Source: Lateolabrax maculatus
Lineage: Eukaryota; Chordata; Actinopteri; Acropomatiformes; Lateolabracidae
Assembly (NCBI GenBank): GCA_031216445.1
Contig: CM062196.1
Coordinates: 26,332,001-26,396,000 of the forward strand
Direction: 5' to 3'
Length of the DNA: 64,000 nt
Positions 49,701 through 62,415 of the stretch are shown piece after piece (the first letter of the stretch is position 1; each line of letters opens with the position of its first letter). Under the pieces are notes generated by a model. The model made no database searches. It was not told the origin of the DNA and worked only from the letters and a program-made list of their open reading frames with translations. Made by a program: the position numbers and the translations under genes.

Positions 49701-51488
49701 GAAAAGATAAAAAGGCACTAGCTGCAACCAATGGCCACAAATCTGATGAAAACTGTGGCGCACATTTATGCAATGCCATTTTCTTTGTAAATATTGCGCT
49801 CAGTTCACTCTATAGTGAGCAGTAAATTGAGATTTCGGACACATAAAAATCATGATTTTGTCATCACTGACAGGTGTCAATCATTTTCACACTTAGACAA
49901 TGTAACGCATTAGATTCTTAGCAGAAAGAAATAGAATACCTTTTTCCTTTCACTGTTGGAATTTTTGGGGCTCTATTAAGAGCATAGAGTTCTCATTCAG
50001 ACACTCAAATAAAATGGCAAATCAGAATTTTTTTGCCAAAGCTGTACAGAAAATGATTAAGCAGAAAACAACAACAAGTAAATATCAATAATTATATCAA
50101 ATGCAATAAAATAAAAGGCATTAATAATATATAAATATTTTTACAGATGTAAATTATTCAGAAACATTTATGCAGAGCTTGTTTCTCTCAGTGTGTGACA
50201 ACAGTTAATATATTTGACAGCTAATACTGCACACTGACTTTTCTCCCCACATAGTTACGGCAGTTTCTGAGGATCGGGGAGATGGATAAACTGAGGATGC
50301 TTATTGTATATTTTTTCAAAGAAAAATCTCACAGTAATGCAGGACACAGCAATGTGGGTTTAGGGTCAAATAGAATTCTAATTTACTTTGCAATTTGGTA
50401 GTTTGGTTTCAATATTTAATATAATTTTTGATTTTTGCTTTTAGATGATTTGGTTGGGCTAGATTGCTTGGTGTCTGTCCCAAATCCCAATGTGTGGGAG
50501 CATATAATGGGTCTCTTGGACTGGACTAATTTGGACAATTTTCTTAAGTTCAGCAGATACAGTGAAAAAAGGTCGGCAGTAATGTTCAAGTGCACAGTGT
50601 ATACCTGGATGTCCTGACTAATATCAGTTTGTTACACTCAGAGTTAAACATCCCCCCACACTATAAGGGTGTGTTTCTTCCTGTTCTGCTGCTAGAGGGC
50701 AGCCTTTCACTACCTATGAGATCTTTGTATTGGGTGGACCCTCTGCTTAACGTGCTGTGATAAGGAGGAGATGAGAGGAGGGAGATGAGGAGTAGGGCAG
50801 AGCTGTGTCTCTCTAAGCACCCAGAGGACAGATGTTGGTGCAGGAATTATCTGTTTTAAGACTGATCAGCTGGGCTTACAGAACTCAGCCTCTTTCTGCT
50901 GCATCCACACATCACCAAAGTACTAGTGATTGATGAGACTTTCTGTGACAACTAAATCTGTAATAAACTTACACTTGGATGTCTTTTTTTACTCTCTTGT
51001 GTGGCAGACAGTCAAAGCCATAGAAGGGTGAGTGAAAGCACCTAAAGAAAGAACTGTTTTTTGCCACTATGTGTAATTAACTAACTGTAACTTGATACCA
51101 AGCTGACCACTGCTGGTTAAAAGTTTCAAATCTGTTCCACCTCTGACCACTCCCTACCGCTCGTGATTTCTGTGATTTCACTGCCTGCTGGCCACAACCT
51201 GACTACACTCCTACATCACTGCAGCAAGATGAAAATAAGTTATCAAACACAAGATTTTAGTCATGAAAAAAGAAAAAAATCTAGATTTTTAAAAACATAA
51301 TTTGTGGTTAATTTTCTTTAAAAACTACCAATGTCAGCATTTTCTGATCTAATGTCCCAATCAGCAAGATGACATTGATTGTCAGCCCCTTCCAATGCCT
51401 TCCTTCTTACAAATGACTCATATGATCTGCCACCCACCTCTATGGTTAATAATTGGTTAGGTCTAGGCGAATTTTCAAATCCTCCTAT
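49701..51488. other. non-coding, nothing recognised
   Basis: No exon or named repeat. 50690-50830 is slightly GC-richer but gives no recognisable protein. Confidence 0.5.
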
Positions 51489-52179
51489 CAGTGGTTGAAT
51501 GTAAATAAGTAAATTTATTCAAGTAATGTATAAATTTGATTTCAAGGGGACCTATTATGCTAATTTCCACGTTCATACTTTTATTTGGGGTCCTGCTACA
51601 ATATGTTTACGTTATTTAATGTTAAAAGAAAGACTTAATTTTACACATAGTCTTTTGAACCATAGACTGTATATAAAGATGGATGATGCGTCTCCACTTC
51701 TTCGCACTGTACAACCATGATTCGGATACGGACGCTGCCATTTTGCGCTGGGATTGTGGATCCGCCGGGAGCTGCGGTTTTGAGGTCCCACCCATACATC
51801 TGATTCAGATTTTATTTTCATCATCACCTGCTTTTTCCTACATGGCTAACGTTAGACTGTTCGTTGTCTTAGCTAGCTAGCTAATAACATTAACTCAGTG
51901 ATTACCTTACAAAACACAAATTAACTTATCGAGACAACTGCAAAGATTCCTCAAATCCCTCATGTCGATTTTCAGACCCTCTTAGCGACTTTATTTCTAA
52001 AAAAGTGACTACTTGGCAAAACAACCAAACTTGGAGTTAAGAGGTACCTGTTGTTGCACTGTTAGCTTAACCTAGCCTAGCCCAATGTTAGCAGTTTAGC
52101 ATTTTTCACCGCTGTCAACCCGACTTCACTAACCAGTGTGACGATGGCCTGTGTGGACTGTTCCACTGTAAAACTGAAA

Positions 52180-52290
52180 AACTGAGTCCTTTACATAGAA
52201 ATCAGTCCGTTACAAGCCGTCCACACATTGGCAATAGAAAATGACTAATACATGTAAAAACTTACATATACAACCTTTAAATGAACTGGG
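52180..52290 (+). repeat. dispersed repeat, copy 2 (see 48160-48320)
   Basis: TTTACATAGAAATCAGTCCG, TTACAAGCCGTCCACACATTG, GGCAATAGAAAATGACTAAT, ACATGTAAAAACTTACATAT. It lies within the 2.5-kb transposon. Confidence 0.6.
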
Positions 52291-53483
52291 TTTTTTTTTT
52301 TTACCCTAAATGCAAGTTTTTCATATCACCTTTTTAAAAAGTATAATTACTTTGAAACCTTTGTGTAAGAACATGACATATTTAATACCACAAGACTCTT
52401 ACTACTACATTTAAAAACTCTCCTTAAATTGTGTATATAACATTGACATAAACATTGTTGACATCATACCAGGAGTATTACACCTTTCATTACAGTTTCA
52501 ATGTCTATGTCTGTAGAATATGTTACAGGCATGAAAAAAAATATTAACATTTATTTTAACTCCTGTTTTGGTTTGAAATTAGAAGCCATTTAGTATTTAT
52601 GTGGAGAGGAATCTCTTATTTTGTTCATAAGGCATTTATTTATTTCCCTTATCAAAGACATACTCAATGTAGAAAGAGAAGGATGGCAAATATCCTTACA
52701 CCAGCTGGATGTCCACACTTCACACGCTGTCTGTGTGGACACCACCGAGTGCAAGCCGTAGCAGTTCAACAAGGCAGCTGTCACCCACATGTAGAGGTAG
52801 GCAGTATGGCCCAGGCGTCCCTCAGATGATCTGTAAAACATGGCAGATTCAATGTTACTTCTAAGTCCAATGCATAGCAATATTACAGTATAAGTAAAAC
52901 TACTAAAGGCTGCAACAGCTAATTTTAGCTCAAATTGGTCCTAATATATCAGGTTACAAACCCACACTTCTGATGTGAGGCTGAATAGTCCTGCAGAGTG
53001 TGTCTGTGGTGAGTCAGTCTGGCAGACAACATCCCTTGTTGCAGGTAACTGTAGTGATGTTCTGGCCTGTATGCAGGAAACAGTTACGGTTACACCAACC
53101 TCATCTCAAATGTGTAGTTATGACAACAGCTACACACAGTGCAATAATGAGAAAAACATTTATTCAATCAAGTATTGAAGAAGAAACTAATTACACAGAA
53201 TATTTGAATTCAAGTGTAACATGTGTTGTGACATACCAAAAGCTCAGTAAAAAGGTCCCAGTGCAAAAAGTGCCTTTTTCAGCAGCAGCACACACATTAA
53301 TATTCGCCAACACGTATGTGATCAGAGCAGAACAGGCTTTCAAAGTTAAAGCTAAAAACAAAGCGCTAGCCACCATTAGCTGCACAACATGCTAACGCCA
53401 AGTTCAACAGGCTACACTACAAAATAAATGGTAAAACAACATAAAACAGGACAAAACTTACAGCTTCAAAGTCGGAAGTTGGG

Positions 53484-53726
53484 TCACCCATAACCTGTAT
53501 CGATCCGTCCTTGAGAGCTTGTACTGCTACCAGCCATAGTGAAATGCACAGACACATTCCAGTTTTCCAGTTGCTGTGTGGACATTTCCGTCACATTTCC
53601 ATCCAAAATAAAGTCAATCCACCAGGTCTTCACTTCCTCAGACAGTGGGAGGACATGGAGACTGTTGTGTTTGTTCTTGTAGCCAACAACAGAAGAATTT
53701 GCGTGCTTTGCTCTTGACTTCAACAT
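53484..53726 (-). pseudogene. degenerate THAP-type zinc finger domain
   Basis: The minus strand encodes MLKSRAKHANSSVVGYKNKH then NSLHVLPLSEEVKTWWIDFI and LDGNV, later VSVHFTMAG. It follows the THAP pattern C-x2-4-C ... W-x-x-F-I ... C-x2-H-F as seen in fish THAP proteins reading CCVVGCKNQH. Here the zinc ligands are lost: Cys-to-Ser at the first site, Cys-to-Tyr at the second, and Ser in VSVHF; the HF is kept. It should not bind zinc. It probably represents the 5' end of the host transposon's old transposase gene. Confidence 0.65.
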
Positions 53727-54275
53727 CTTCCTGTTACCAGAGCGTTAACGAGGAAATAACAATGGTGGACAGTGAGGTCTCGACCCTGTACTTGATGTGC
53801 CCGCTGTGCTTGGAGCAGATGCCCATATAAAGAAATCTGTTAAGATCTGACATCAGATAATCCTTTCAGTAGAAAAACCGTTGGAAACCTAGCATTCAGA
53901 GCTGTCTGAAACCGGAGCTTTTTGCTCACATGGATTACTTTAATTTATGTTAACCACATTATTTGAGACGTTGCACGTTTAATATAAACATCCAACATTG
54001 TAACATTATGTATGTGAGGTATATTATGTATAATAGGTCCCCTTTATTTCAGTATTTCCATTTCATTCTACTTTATACCTGTACTCCACTACCTTTAAAA
54101 GGAAAACATTTTTACATACACGGCATATAATGACTTTATAGAAAATATGATGAATTATTAAACTACCCAAGCTTTACTTAAGTAACATTTTCAGTGCAGG
54201 GCTTTTTCTTATGATGGAGTATTTTTACAGTATGATATTGCTACTTTTACTTAAGTAAAGGATCTGACTACTGAA

Positions 54276-54503
54276 GGTGGGAAGTAACAAAGTACAAATA
54301 CTTAGGAGAACAAGAACAAGAACTACTTTTTACTTTTATTCTTACATATGTATATTTCAGAGCCTGTCTTTCTTCATTTTTCCTTGAGAATAAGTTATAT
54401 CAGTACTTCTACTTTTACCTTGTCTAGTCTTTACCTAGTCTTTTTTTACACCAGTATCTGTACTTCTATTTGAGTAAAGAATGTGTGTACTTTTGCCACC
54501 TCT
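54276..54503. repeat. second TACTT-rich MITE-like repeat
   Basis: Starts GGTGGGAAGTAACAAAGTAC and ends TGTGTACTTTTGCCACCTCT. The ends are imperfect inverted repeats (GGTGG...AAGTAC). It abuts the broken right end of the neighbouring MITE. Confidence 0.65.
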
Positions 54504-57500
54504 TCTGAATATTCCCTCAATCACTGCTGGCTATGCAAACAATGCTTTATCACAACCTCAACTCCTTGGCAACTGATTTAAAGTACAAATTAAAGTACAA
54601 TTTAAAATACAAGGTTGATGTTGCTGATGTTCTTAACACAAAAAACAATTCATTCTGGCAAGCATCAAGAAATGGGAGCTGTTAAGAGGATTAAGAGGGG
54701 ACAGTCAGAGGACTAAGAACAAATGGCTTCCATTCAAACTTTAGATCCTCTGTGACATTTACAGGTCAACTGCACAATTACATACAAGAAGAAGAAATTT
54801 GTGAGACACTCCAGATTCTCATGGATCATTAATAACAAGAGGCCTAAGTCCATCACGTTACAACTCCCACTCAGTAACATTCTCCACACAGGTCCAATAA
54901 GTCTTTCAACACCTTAAAATGTAAAGAATTTGCAGCATTTAGAGCAAGATTAAGTCAGACTTATAGGCAGAATATTGTTACTTCAGGGTCAGCAAAAAAA
55001 TGTCCATCTCCTCATGTTCTAACTGGAACAGGGAAACCTGGCCACATCAGTTGAGTTTGTAACTACACAGGTCTGTCAACTTCAGAACAGATGTTCAGAT
55101 TTTACTGGTGGACTTCAAAGCTCAGAGTGGCCTGGCACATCAATACCACTCTGACTGTTCATCTTCCATGAACATCTCTTGTCATCAGCCACTGGCCTTC
55201 TTTAGATGCCTACAATTAAATCTGACGATTGGCCTTTAGCCACTTTACTGCCAGCAAACAGCTTGCTGACCTGATGTCTTCAACAACAGTAAGCCTTTTT
55301 AAAATCAAACACCCAACCATGTTATTCAGCAAGACCTACATCTGCACTGTATCAGCAAGTATCTCCACAGTATTATTTGTGTGGCCTTGGAGTATATGTA
55401 CAACCTTTTTTTAATTTGTATGCATTGGGCGAAGAGCACAAGTACACACTGTCAATTAATTTGAAAGACCGTACTGGTTTTGCATGTTTTTAGCCCATCA
55501 TCTACACTTCTCATATACTTCACATTAACGGCAGTTTTCCAAGATCAGTTTTTAGATTTCATATAATTACACCCTGAAACTTGCAGAGGCTGATCTATAT
55601 GAAACACATAAATATCTAAAATAAACTGATAATTCTTCGCATCAAATTATGAAAAGGGAGAGAAAGGGAGTCAGGGGAAAATGCTGCGATTGGCCCTTGA
55701 AACCAGAAGGTTGGATTTGTTAAGGCAAAAGATTAAATATGGTTCGCAGTCTGGGGTCAGCACGCCATGCCCCCACCTTCTCCTGACACCTTATTGTCAA
55801 CATACATGCCTAGTTTTGCAAGTGGTAGAACCACAAAGCTGTGGTAACTAGTAAAGTATATTTACAGTAAAAAGTAACTTTGCCCAGTGCTGATTCTTAA
55901 AAGCATATGATAATATGAAATGGATCGATGACGGGGTTCTTGGGGCCCCTGGCTGGTTATTGATTTAATTGACATTTTCATGGTTCAGGAAACTGAAGCT
56001 CCTAAAAAACAATGATTAGAATGGTTCACCGTACTGGTAGGACATAATTGTAGTTTCCAGAAAAATAACTCCTCAGGGCTGAATGTGATCAGCCAGAATT
56101 ATTTAAGCAGGGACTGAAACAATTGTCTCATTTGTTTACACTGAATATAAATGTAAGTTAACTGGACAGTAATACTTTAATGTTTGTGATGCAACATGTA
56201 GCAGATATAAAGATAACCTATGTTGTCTGTTTGTATGTCTGTCTCTCTACATTATATTTGGGTGGGTTAGTGCTGCTTTTTCTCTTTATGCTGGTAATGA
56301 CAGGCTTCTCTCACTGTTTTTCCAGTCTTTCAGTTCCTCATACCCTCCGGATGTATCCGTTGCCCTCTCTCTGTGACCCCTCCTCCTTCCCCCTCATTAT
56401 AAAGATCATTACTGCCTGCTGCCCTCCTACACATCACATGCCACCCAGTGAGTTGTTTAAGCCTAAATGTGACTGGAGTTATAGGGAAGCACTAGGCCTT
56501 TTTTAACAAAAAAAAAAAAGCAAACAGTTCCTGCTACTGCTACCCTCTATCCTTCATAAACAGAGTAAATACTAGAATTATCATGCCCTTCCTGTCATCT
56601 CACAGAATAATACATTAACAAACAAAGAAGTTCTAAGGTTTCTATTATTTCTGCAGTAACACTGCCGTAGTTACGCAGCGTAGCCAACACTGCACAGTTC
56701 AGTACCGCACTATGCCCATTATAATAACTGATTTAAATCCTCACGTAATAATTATGCATAGGCACATGCAAACACGTTGGATTTTTATTGACTATTATTT
56801 ATTTTAAATCTATAATTTATTGTGCACTGTTCAGCTTTAACAGTGCACTGTGACAGACAACTGAAAAATCAATCTTTTCTCCATCAGTGCCTTGATAGGA
56901 CAATGGGCTGTCAGTCCCTGTAACATTATACTGAAAAAATCATAAACCCATTGTTGAGTTGGCCTACTTATGTTATTATGATCAATTAAACAGACATTAA
57001 ATTGGACAAAGTCACTAATGAGAGAGAAATTATGTTGAAATGTTAATATTATAGGGGCACATTGGCACATAGACCAGGGCCGGGATGAAAAAAAATTAAA
57101 TCTCCATGGGGTAGCATGCCCCCTAGGTTTGGACTAAGCCCTGATTGCTTAAATGTCTGGCTCCGCCCCTGGGCCTTATCAAGTGAAAGCTAGCTTGTGA
57201 GGTAGCCATGGCTAGCCTCAGCTAAAACAAAAGATAGGTTAAGTTATTGATTTGGCCTAGCTGTTATCTGTAAATGAAAAATATCCATTTTGATGAACTG
57301 GCATTTTGATTATTCAGTTTATTATTCCACATAGTTAAATAAGGCAGCAGCTGAATAAATTCATGATTGAGAAGACAAAACTTTAAACCTGCACTACTGA
57401 CACAGCACTCTGCCTTAAAGAGGAGTATAGTGCTCCGTTTTAAAAACAATATTTTATTTATATTTATTCTACATCTGTAGATGTATATTCCATTCAAATA

Positions 57501-59702
57501 ACAATTAATAAGCCAATTAATTTACAAAAATTCTCATGAAAATATTATGCTGAAGATCATAATATTTTCACAACTATTTTGGGGAGGCTTAGCCTTCCAT
57601 AGCCTCTTAATAGCATTGCTTATGCACTGGAGGGCAGAAGGAAACAGAAAGAAAAGTATATGTTATGTAAGCAAACATTTGCTTCCTTAAAACAAAACTG
57701 TACCTTATTTCAACTAGGGTTTCATGTAACCCTTTGGTCCAAGGTGCCAGTGTCCTTGTTAGGGTGGGTAAATCTCAGAATTTTATTTTATATTAATATT
57801 AATCAAACACAGTCCTAAATCTTGTCAAAATATTGCATTAGTATCAGTTTTAGCAGATAACCAGTAGGTTTATACTGATTCATTCTACAGTATGCAGTCA
57901 AGATCCCTGAACCAGATTGTTTGAGCCCTAAAGAAGTTAAGAGTAAAAAGTCAAACTCACCATCCACCATGTCTTGGCGGTGACATCATAACATAGTTGC
58001 CACTTCACCGAGCTGTCTGCCTCACTGCAGCCTCCTGGTGTAGCTGACGTTGCCATGTCAACAGCGGGGTGCCGTCGAAATGTCACACAACCATGGCTTT
58101 GGAGAAAAAACAGGATTCGTTGTAAAACCTAGAGAACGGGGGGCTTTTGTAGCAATATGGTGTTGTGCTTTTTCAGTATTTCCCAGCCTTTTTCCAGTTT
58201 GTTGCACAAAATCTGTTTCTGTCCTGTGTGAGTTCAGTTCCAGTCCCTGTAGATCTCAGTTGTAGTTTGGCTCTTTGATTTTTTAGGGGTGCATTTTCCT
58301 TCCAAAGGGAACAATTGGAAAACTAATGACTAAGAACTTCAGCCTCAATAAAACTAAGGTCACCTACGTCCAGTAAAATAAAAGACAGTCACATGTATTC
58401 TGTTATTAAATGAACATTTAAAGGTGCATCTGAAATCTGTAGACAGTGTGTGGTCTTTGAGTATGATGTCCTCCTGGTTCGACACATCAATACAGTCTCA
58501 GAGACTTAGAAAACAAGTTATTCAGTCACTTACATTTTAACTACAGAGCCTACACAACTTAAATAACACACCTTTGAACTACAAAGGCATCCTGTCAGAC
58601 CCAGCACCGTTTCTCCTCTCAGTCCTGCTGGACTCCCACTGAATCAAAACACTACCAGGTAGAGAGACTTTCACAAGTCCACCAAGAGTTCCCACTTCCA
58701 GCATTTCTTTCTTCATACACTGAGCCTCCTACCTGCCACTCTAAGTTGTGTTCCTCCTGTCTCCCACAGCTTCAAGTAAATCCTGTGCACACCACAGATG
58801 ACTTTTTGCTGAAAAAAATTCATACAGCAGCTAAAATAAAAGTCATCTGGATGGCTCGCTTTAAATTTGAGCAAAACTCAATAAACTGCTTTTGTTAATT
58901 AGGCCTCCTCTGATCATCCCAACATACGGCTCTGTATCGCTGTCTTAGTTCTCTGTGAGTCTTGAATAGATTCCAGTGTTGTTTCTTCAGCTCCTCTCAG
59001 CACCTGTCCAAGTTCAACAGTGTCTTTACATAGGGACGCTCAGTTAAAAAAGTCCAATCAAGGTCCCTCTGTATTATTTAAAGTAGAAAAAAGCACCAGC
59101 AACCAACCAAAGCAACCAGCCAGCCACCCCCTTTCTTGATTCCACTGAGTGGGCTGTCACTCTGAAGAGGCGGATTAGAAACTAGTAGACACACACATGG
59201 GCACACACACATACATCAAAATGCTTCTTACCAGCTGTCTAAACACACACATATACAACATATTGTTTCAAAAGCGTTTTATCATATATGGTTAAAACAC
59301 AAATAAGGTCAAAACTGTTTTTGTCATAACATCGTCGATCCGTCCACTCTGACTCAGTGTCCATTTTAAAATAATGGCATTGACCTTTCTCTGTTTGTCC
59401 CTCACTAACTCTCACTCCCTCTTTCCATCTTCCTCACACCCTCTGAACAAAAAGGGTTCTGCAGGGGACCTCAAATGTTTCTGTGACTTTAGACAATAGA
59501 ATAATTCTTCACAGTGTACATTATAAACCCTTCCAGAAAGCAGGGGTTTGTTTAGTAATACATAGGAACACATAAGATGAGTTTTTAAGTCCCAACACTT
59601 AAGGAAGGTCACTTTCAGATTGTTCCAGATTCCAATTGTAAACCTCCAAGGGGCATGAAAGATCACTCTTGACTTTGGGATGGACCAGTTTGACAAAATA
59701 AT
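54504..59702. other. 5.2-kb non-coding stretch, no gene recognised
   Basis: The longest unassigned stretch. The 108-codon frame at 56180-56506 is hydrophobic at its start but matches nothing known. 58590-59110 is slightly GC-richer. 57080-57180 (GCATGCCCCCTAGG, GGCTCCGCCCCTGGG) may be repeat-derived. I looked for exons of an upstream neighbour and saw none. Confidence 0.5.
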
Positions 59703-59870
59703 CTTGAAGGAATAGTTTGACATTTTGGGAATCATACTTTCTTTTCGAGAGTGAGCTGAAAAGATGGATATTAATTTCATGTCTGTGTGTTAAGTATAGA
59801 GATCGTCAGGACGTGGTTACCCTAGCTTAACATGAAGACTGGCAGCATGAGCTCAGAATGAGCACCTGTC
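59703..59870 (+). repeat. dispersed teleost repeat (GGAATAGTTTGACATTTTGG family)
   Basis: AAGGAATAGTTTGACATTTT, GGGAATCATACTTTC, GAGAGTGAGCTGAAAAGATG, TTTCATGTCTGTGTG and TAGCTTAACATGAAGACTGG follow the order of a very common fish interspersed repeat that I know from memory. It may extend further right in degenerate form. Confidence 0.7.
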
Positions 59871-61192
59871 AGTACGTTCTCTGCACACAGCATTTGTTTT
59901 TATCTCCTTTACCTTTATCTCCTTATAGTAGGTTAGCTGCTCTGTGCGCACAACAGGAAACAAACACCCTGTGTCAACAAAAAAAGAAAAAAATAGATTT
60001 ACAGGCAAAAAGCCTCCAGGCAGCGTAAAAAAAAAAAACTGTCTAAATTCTGAATAGATGTGCCTGTGGGTGTGCAGATAACATGCAGTCTCACTCTCAC
60101 TACTGGATGTTTTTCCATAAAGCCAACGTTTTATATAAAGTGAAGAAATAAACTAGCTCATGTGCCACTAATATGCTATAGCCAGTTATGTTTATCAGCT
60201 CCTCTTAATTTTTAGCTAAGGTGAAGGCAAGCAGTCACCTCAGCATGCTAAGGTAGAAAACCAATCCTTCAGATTCCCCATACTTTTAATACTTAAACTA
60301 CAACCCAATAATGCATCCACAAGTACTAGAAAGGAAAGTGTTAAAATGATTTTTGAGTGAGGCTCCATAACCTTAACGATAGTTATTTTAACCCAAATCA
60401 GAATCTTAACCATAGCATCGGCAGATAAGAAAATGCTCATATAAATCTTTTTGTAACAATGAAGTGTATCAATTTTGGAAGGATACTAGCAATATATGTT
60501 GTCCTGTCAAGAGACATCAGATCCAAATAACACTGATATGGGTCAGTTAATTATTCCTCAAGGAATACATACGTCTTCATTAGCAGTTCTTTGTAAATTA
60601 ACCAATTTACAGTGCCTTTACCCTCAGCAGAGAACCCTTGAATAAAGGACCGGTGGTTTTTCAGGGTGTGGTGACAGTGTGGTCAGGTCAGTGTCTATGT
60701 CTGCCCACAGAGCTAGAGCCTTACAGCTGAGGGCTTGAGGTCTCTGGATCAGGCCAACCACAGCCCACTGTGGAGAAGGTCAGGACTCCTCCACCAAATG
60801 TCACACTGCTGTTTTAGGCTTGCCTTTTACTGGCATCATTATTTATGGTAGCATTGCTCTTTATTGTTCTTTTGGGTGGATTTTTACATTATATTTACTG
60901 CTGTAGGGGAGGAATGGGGAGGAGAGGAGAGGATTGAAACTTAAACTCAAGGTTCAGCGATGTGAAACAGCCCACCTCCCACACATACACATGCAAACTA
61001 AAACACAATCTTGTAATTAGTAGTCCAATCAATCAACTCCTGGCTCCCACCCCCTCAGTTAATTAGCCAATTAACCTCCCTCAGAGGTGTAAACATCCAG
61101 CCAATCAGGCTTAAACACAGCAACCCTAAACCAATCACTGTGTTGGTGCAGAAGAACAACAGGACATAAAGAGAGAAAATTACAGGACAGAA
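59871..61192. other. non-coding, no gene recognised
   Basis: Includes A12 at about 60027. 60650-60800 is GC-richer without a recognisable protein. Confidence 0.5.
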
Positions 61193-61277
61193 TACACACA
61201 CACACACACACACACACACATTCATATACATACACACATACACACACACAAACACACACCGACACACTCACACACTC
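61193..61277. repeat. (CA)n microsatellite, compound
   Basis: CA run 61193-61220, then interrupted CA and ATAC units to 61277. Confidence 0.96.
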
Positions 61278-61549
61278 CATTACCCAAATCACTGAACAGA
61301 CCTCACACTTACTGAATGACAGAGCAGAACAGCCTTCTCTCCTCTCTGTGGCTTCAAAATCTGCTGTTGTTTTTCTGTCAATGCACAACCGTTATCCAGC
61401 GCTGCTACTCTCTCAGCCATCTTACATAATGTGTTCCATGAAAACTTCATGCATGTATGTTTTAAGAGTTTAATTGGAACAGCAAAATGTTGTCAGCAGT
61501 TTTGTAAGATGACCAGACATATCACTGAATCACTGAACAGAGACTGAAA

Positions 61550-61850
61550 AAAAATTGCAGCACGGTAGGCAAGTACCAGTGTCTTGATAGGGATTGGAGC
61601 AGACACCAGTGCAGGGTGTGAATGAGAGGTATGGGTATATTGGGTACATTGAAGCATTCTGGATAAGTTGCAGAGGACAGATGACCCATGCAGGCAGACC
61701 AGCCAGGAGCAAGCTGCAGTAATTTAGGTGCGAGATTACATGAGCCTGGACCAGAATGTGCACTGTGAGGAGCTGACGTACCCTCCTGGATATTGACATC
61801 AATATCTGCCTTGTTTGTCCACGGTAACACCAAGGTTCTTCGCTGGCCGA
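61550..61850 (-). mobile_element. L2/CR1-group LINE fragment
   Basis: The minus strand encodes RRVRQLLTVHILVQAHVISH, LNYCSLLLAGLPAWVICPLQ and LIQNA, then in another frame SHSHPALVSAPIPIKTLVLA. This is the LVQALVISRLDYCNSLLAGLP...LQLIQNAAARL block of fish L2-like LINEs. The downstream part is absent. Stops and frameshifts make it inactive. Confidence 0.85.
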
Positions 61851-62059
61851 GTTGGCATCACCAGGGCAAGATATCTCAATAACAGCTGGGCAGATTGCCA
61901 TAACACCTGCTGTCAAAATTTATGAGGATAATTACTACTGAGTTTAGTGACCCATTGACCAGGTTAAAATTTCTAATTACACAAGAAGTATCTAAATGTA
62001 GTGGGAAGCTTGTCATAGGTTTTACTGGCTAAGTGCAACTAGATTTAAATAGCATTTTT

Positions 62060-62140
62060 GGTCAACAGGACCATCAGCGACTCAAGTCATCCCAGCCACA
62101 AGCTATTCACCATCCAACCCGCACCACCAGGCTCAGAATA
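62060..62140 (+). mobile_element. CR1/Rex1-like LINE scrap
   Basis: ACTCAAGTCATCCCAGCCAC followed by AAGCTATTCACC encodes DSSHPSHKLFT, equivalent to DSSHPHHGLFT in the LINE at 45-46.5 kb. The rest of the domain is lost. Confidence 0.45.
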
Positions 62141-62159
62141 TATATTTATTAATACCTGT

Positions 62160-62335
62160 ATATACCTGTACACATCACAGTATATATATATATGTATATA
62201 GAACCTGTTAATAAGCTTTTTATTCATCACAGTATATATTTATCTATAACAGTAAATATATATATATATATATATATTTAAATGCAAACTTGTCTACAAT
62301 CTGTTCTCAGTATATATATATACTACATTACTGCA
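62160..62335. repeat. AT-rich (TA)n tracts with CACAGTATATAT units
   Basis: Runs of TATATATATA at 62180-62200, 62255-62280 and 62310-62322, separated by ATCACAGTATATAT-like repeats. Confidence 0.8.
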
Positions 62336-62353
62336 CAACCTGTTTACATTGTA

Positions 62354-62415
62354 GAATCAGAATCAGAATCAGCTTTATTTATTGGTGATTTGACAGGAGT
62401 CTGGTTTAAAATGAA
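62354..62415 (-). mobile_element. LINE 3' tail relic, (GAATCA)n end
   Basis: AGAATCAGAATCAGAATCAG followed by CTTTATTTATTGG is the reverse complement of an AATAAAG...CTGATTCTGATTC LINE tail common in fish. Only the tail remains. Confidence 0.5.

Larger units (their letters stand above)
51545..54043 (-). mobile_element. 2.5-kb DNA transposon, 14-bp TIRs, 8-bp target duplication, THAP relic
   Basis: The left end AGGGGACCTATTAT is exactly inverted at the right end (ATAATAGGTCCCCT, ending 54043). It is flanked by tgatttca (51537-51544) and ttatttca (54044-54051), 7 of 8 identical, lying inside the disrupted MITE. A degenerate THAP-like domain reads on the minus strand at 53484-53726, inward from the right end. 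Eight-base duplications fit hAT or P superfamilies; the THAP domain leans towards P-like, but I cannot settle it. Other inserts (CCATAGACTGTATATAAAGA at 51660) lie within. Confidence 0.82.
51489..54275 (+). mobile_element. hAT-like MITE (252-809 family) split by a 2.5-kb insertion
   Basis: The left piece 51489-51544 starts CAGTGGTTGAATGTAAATAA and TTTATTCAAGTAATGTA, like the family's left end. The right piece 54044-54275 has CTACTTTATACCTGTACTCC, GCTACTTTTACTTAAGTAAA and GGATCTGACTACTG, like its right end, though the CCACCACTG terminus is lost. Together they make one element of usual order, with 51545-54043 inserted inside it. Confidence 0.8.

Noticed and set aside
56180..56506. 108-codon frame beginning with a hydrophobic stretch, possible membrane protein
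   Set aside because: The hydrophobic part comes from T-rich DNA, the rest is low in information, and no homologue or splice context is evident.
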